From positions 1 to 48,256 of the forward strand of contig JAUMZY010000014.1 of NCBI GenBank assembly GCA_030527885.1: DNA of 48,256 bases, in the 5' to 3' direction. Origin of the DNA: Corynebacterium sp. (lineage in GTDB: Bacteria; Actinomycetota; Actinomycetes; Mycobacteriales; Mycobacteriaceae). The position numbers and the translations under genes were made by a program. Shown piece by piece: positions 45,738 through 48,256 of this stretch; positions within the stretch are counted from its first letter, which is position 1; each line of letters starts with the position of its first letter. The notes beneath the pieces are model-generated. The model searched no databases, had not been told where the DNA came from, and saw nothing but the letters and a program-made list of their open reading frames with translations.

Positions 45738-46748
45738 TTAGCTTTTCTGCTGGCTTTTCGACGCCGCCCAGCCCGCCACGTACCATAAGGCAGCAGCACC
45801 CAGCGGAATGATGACGCAGCTCAGCAGGATGATGCTCATGCGATTATCTTGCTGCCAGTGCCAATCGTCGGTTGGCTGGATTCCCAACAGCTTCACCTGG
45901 TCGTATATCACTGCGGTGAGGGTGCCCATGAGGGTCAGGATGATCGCGTAACAGGACCAAATGCGAGGCAGTGATCGGGGTGGAATTCCGGCATCCTGTA
46001 GCCGCTGGCTCCACAGCAGTATGTATGGGATGGATAGCAAAAACCACATGATGAGCGCTAGGAACGCCCCCTGTGTGATGGTGGAAGAATGGTGTTGTCC
46101 TACTATCAGATTGGCATCGGGAAGGGCGTATGTGGTGAAGAGGTGAATTGATAAGATGATTGCGCCCGATGGGATTGGGTCTCGTCGTATCAATTCTGTG
46201 GCTATTCTGGCTGCTGGTGGCCGCTTGATCAGCGTGGTGCTGATGAGCAGAAACAGGATGCTCAAGTACAGTCCGCCGAGCCTCATAATGCCGATAATCC
46301 ATTCGACACCAGTCCCGATATTATTGTTCTGCCCGACCGCCGGGTGCGTCCAGTGGAACACCTGGCGGTCCAGCAGTTCAAGGCCCAGCGACATGGCGAC
46401 CAGCAGCAGGTCAGGCCGCACTCCGCGTCTGCGCCATGCGGACAGGGGCAGTATGATCAGGGGGCTGAACGCGGCGGCTGAGGTGTACAACACCCCAAGG
46501 GCCGACAGGGGATTATGCAATGCGGTTGCTAGGCGCCCTGCGGCATCGAACACCCAATCGACAATCTTTGGGCTTGCTTGTCGATGTTCCACAGCCCGCT
46601 CCTCCGCCACATTGCTGGTTATAGCGTGCGCATGTTCACCAGGTGCAGTATTGGTTCCGCCGGCCAGCAGGATCATGGTGACGTAGAGGACGCCCAGAAT
46701 CAGTAGTGGGTACTTGTGTAGGCGTCGAAAAGCGGTAGTCATGGGCAT
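45738..46748 (-). CDS. Multi-pass membrane protein of unknown function
   Basis: This 336-residue protein has an N-terminal helix (YPLLILGVLYVTMILLAGG), a polar loop of about 60 residues, and five to six further helices, for example YLSILFLLISTTLI and IWSCYAIILTLMGTLTAVIY. No family is recognised. Copies of the dispersed motif encode part of both ends: TAFRRL at the N-terminus (46721-46733) and AASKS at the C-terminus (45753-45765). It lies between the lysin and the AAA ATPase on the same strand, with gaps of 60 and 165 bases. Confidence 0.7.
   Translation of the reverse strand: MPMTTAFRRLHKYPLLILGVLYVTMILLAGGTNTAPGEHAHAITSNVAEERAVEHRQASPKIVDWVFDAAGRLATALHNPLSALGVLYTSAAAFSPLIILPLSAWRRRGVRPDLLLVAMSLGLELLDRQVFHWTHPAVGQNNNIGTGVEWIIGIMRLGGLYLSILFLLISTTLIKRPPAARIATELIRRDPIPSGAIILSIHLFTTYALPDANLIVGQHHSSTITQGAFLALIMWFLLSIPYILLWSQRLQDAGIPPRSLPRIWSCYAIILTLMGTLTAVIYDQVKLLGIQPTDDWHWQQDNRMSIILLSCVIIPLGAAALWYVAGWAASKSQQKS
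46721..46733 (+). repeat. Dispersed motif within a gene start
   Basis: GGCGTCGAAAAGC lies inside the first codons of the membrane protein gene. The matching copy at 45753-45765 is inside its last codons, in the opposite orientation. Confidence 0.8.
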
Positions 46749-46913
46749 TAATTACTTTCTTAAGCTGCGATGATAAGCCACAGTTTAAGTTATGTGCCGA
46801 AAGCCTCACCCCTCATTTGTAAGACTTGCCGCATGATCTTCGCGTGGGCATGCGAAAATCCCAGCCCATTGATGTGATGAGCTAGGGGATGACATTGTCA
46901 TAATTCCTTGGAC

Positions 46914-48020
46914 TTAGCTATTTTTATTTATTGTATTATTAATTTTATTAACGCTTACGCCAAACAGCTCACTCAGTGCACGAATGGTAAATATTCGAGG
47001 AGCCCATTCTCGAAGGGCCCTAATTTCTGCTTCATCAGTTTCAAAGCGTTCATAATGATCTACCCACATAAGGCGTGCCAATCGTTGTGCAGCCATGGGT
47101 AATGGCAATCGCTCCATACCAGTAGAAATTTTGACACGTTTCATGTCATTGGCTGTGGTACGAATACCTGAGCCAGACATTCCGGCAGAAAGCATTCCCA
47201 GATTCTTCAAATCAGCTTTATCATCAATAACGCCTTCAAGCATGTCGGCCCACATAGCAATGCGTTGATCTAGGTGGGGAAGATCCACTTTTATCGTATG
47301 GTCAAAACGCCGCCAAACAGCAGGATCTAATAAGTCTGGATGATTGGTGGCCGCAATCAATATAGTGCTGGGATCCATAGCATCAATATTCTGTAGCAGA
47401 GCAATAACAACGCGCTGCAGCTCTCCGACTTCTTGTGCATCCGCACGGTTTTTCGCTAATGCATCAATCTCGTCTAAGAAGAGCACACTTGGGTTACCAT
47501 CAACATGTTCGAAAAGAGTCCGGATATTTTTACTGGTTTGGCCAAGCAATGATGACATCATTGCATCACTACGGGCAATGATGAGTGGCAGACCAAGTTC
47601 CTGCGCGATGAGCCGTGCAATGCTTGTTTTACCGGTACCAGGTGGGCCATAGATCAATAACCGGTTAGCGGCAGCAATACCTTCACTGACCCATTTTTCA
47701 CGCTGCTTGACTGCATTGAGAAACTCGGCGATTTTTATTTCTGTATACCGATGCAAAATAAGATGTTCACTACCCAATTCATCAGGGAATTTGATATCGG
47801 CAATATTCAGATTTCCTTCTGAATCCTTGGGTAGCGCGTAGGAGCTTGCAATAGCATTTTCCGGCATCTTTGCTAATGTTCGGCGCAGTAACCGAGCTTG
47901 ACGAAGCTGCCCTTCAGTTTCCAATTTATCGGCTAGCAGATTTCCATATAACATTGCTTTTCCAGGATTATGCATAATCGCCGCATCAAGGATTCTAGAA
48001 ACTTCAGACACATGTTCCAT
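46914..48020 (-). CDS. Orphan AAA ATPase with C-terminal helix-turn-helix-like end
   Basis: This protein of 368 residues has an N-terminal helical domain (about 1-75), Walker A YGPPGTGKTS (about 124-133), Walker B VLFLDEID, sensor 1 AATNH, arginine finger VWRRFD, and a C-terminal TIRALSELFGVSVNKINNTI that looks like a helix-turn-helix. This AAA type is often followed by a subtilisin-like S8 peptidase gene in two-gene systems of proposed defence function. No such gene follows here: the next gene is an unrelated membrane protein. It may be an orphan left after loss of the partner, or a stand-alone regulator. Confidence 0.82.
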   Translation of the reverse strand: MEHVSEVSRILDAAIMHNPGKAMLYGNLLADKLETEGQLRQARLLRRTLAKMPENAIASSYALPKDSEGNLNIADIKFPDELGSEHLILHRYTEIKIAEFLNAVKQREKWVSEGIAAANRLLIYGPPGTGKTSIARLIAQELGLPLIIARSDAMMSSLLGQTSKNIRTLFEHVDGNPSVLFLDEIDALAKNRADAQEVGELQRVVIALLQNIDAMDPSTILIAATNHPDLLDPAVWRRFDHTIKVDLPHLDQRIAMWADMLEGVIDDKADLKNLGMLSAGMSGSGIRTTANDMKRVKISTGMERLPLPMAAQRLARLMWVDHYERFETDEAEIRALREWAPRIFTIRALSELFGVSVNKINNTINKNS

Positions 48021-48083
48021 AGGTTCCCCACATCCAATTAACTCGTCTCATATCCCAAATTCTATAGCTGATACAGACACAAA

Positions 48084-48122
48084 GTAACCCATTTTTGCAA
48101 TTTTGTAACCCAATATTGGGTT
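48084..48122. promoter_or_regulatory. Operator-like repeats upstream of the AAA ATPase
   Basis: GTAACCCA occurs at 48084-48091 and again at 48105-48112, 21 bases (two helical turns) apart. The second lies in the perfect 16-base palindrome AACCCAATATTGGGTT (48107-48122). It lies 64-102 bases from the ATPase start and may be its autoregulatory site. Confidence 0.5.
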
Positions 48123-48180
48123 ATTGTTCTGAAATTAGATGTACTAAACACTTTGTTCTGTACATCTCGATAAACATGCG

Positions 48181-48214
48181 AAAACCCCAGGCCATAACCA
48201 TGCATGACCTGGGG
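48181..48214 (-). terminator. Terminator of tRNA-Arg
   Basis: CCCCAGG (48185-48191) pairs with CCTGGGG (48208-48214), with TTTT beyond it on the minus strand, directly downstream of the tRNA. Confidence 0.7.
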
Positions 48215-48221
48215 TAAAAAG

Positions 48222-48256
48222 TGCGCCCGGAGGGATTCGAACCCCCAACCTTCTGA
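48222..48256 (-). tRNA. tRNA-Arg, 3' part only (window edge)
   Basis: The minus strand reads the end of the anticodon stem (TCAGA), variable loop, T arm GGGGG-TTCGAAT-CCCTC and acceptor strand CGGGCGC with discriminator A. This matches actinobacterial tRNA-Arg (probably ACG), but the anticodon is outside the window. Confidence 0.75.

Overview
The window looks like a chromosomal segment of a Corynebacterium or a close relative. The supporting genes are a corynebacterial-type class Ic aspartate aminotransferase beside an SRP RNA and tRNA-Ser, an MmpL-type RND transporter, a tadA gene coupled to the actinobacterial deaminase-associated protein, and tyrA. Base composition is moderate in GC by eye, with AT-rich accessory stretches. 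The species is not determined.

Layout. 1-2.3 kb is core (SUFU-domain protein, aspT, SRP RNA, tRNA-Ser). 2.4-6.3 kb holds four tandem VbhA-like antitoxin/Fic toxin cassettes. 7.4-9.6 kb is a three-gene cassette: an acidic protein with repeated PWVD motifs, an AAA+ ATPase resembling Rubisco activase, and a small protein that may be a HORMA domain. 10.3-12.2 kb has a membrane-protein gene with an early stop and an orphan DNA methyltransferase. 12.4-15.3 kb is a queuosine-salvage cluster (gluQ, yhhQ, tgt). 15.4-22.9 kb has two DUF1963 paralogs around an ABC transporter/two-component operon in which three of five genes are frameshifted. 22.9-33.7 kb contains an MmpL transporter, two related lipoprotein genes (one internally duplicated and carrying a stop), an AT-rich island with an MFS remnant and a decayed radical-SAM/SPASM maturase behind a 30-residue peptide gene, an ABC exporter, an aldo/keto reductase and a frameshifted MFS gene. 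33.7-41.6 kb is an array of secreted or anchored paralogs built from two shared modules, nearly all broken. 41.9-48.3 kb returns to tRNA, csbD, tadA, tyrA, an M23-GH25 lysin, a membrane protein and an orphan AAA ATPase.

Two patterns cut across the window. First, a short motif, GTCGA[A/T/C]AAGC (extended GGCGTCGAAAAGC), occurs 23 times on both strands, mostly at gene ends, between genes or as inverted pairs; I do not recognise it. Second, in-frame stops and one-base homopolymer indels are frequent in accessory genes, while the housekeeping genes read through intact. This suggests active gene decay or phase variation; assembly error is less likely but not excluded.

The best candidates for undescribed biology are the PWVD-repeat/Rca-like AAA+/HORMA-like cassette, the dispersed motif, the tandem Fic array in which the outer antitoxins lost their inhibitory glutamate, the decayed peptide/maturase/exporter locus, and the mosaic secreted-protein array with homopolymer frameshifts.
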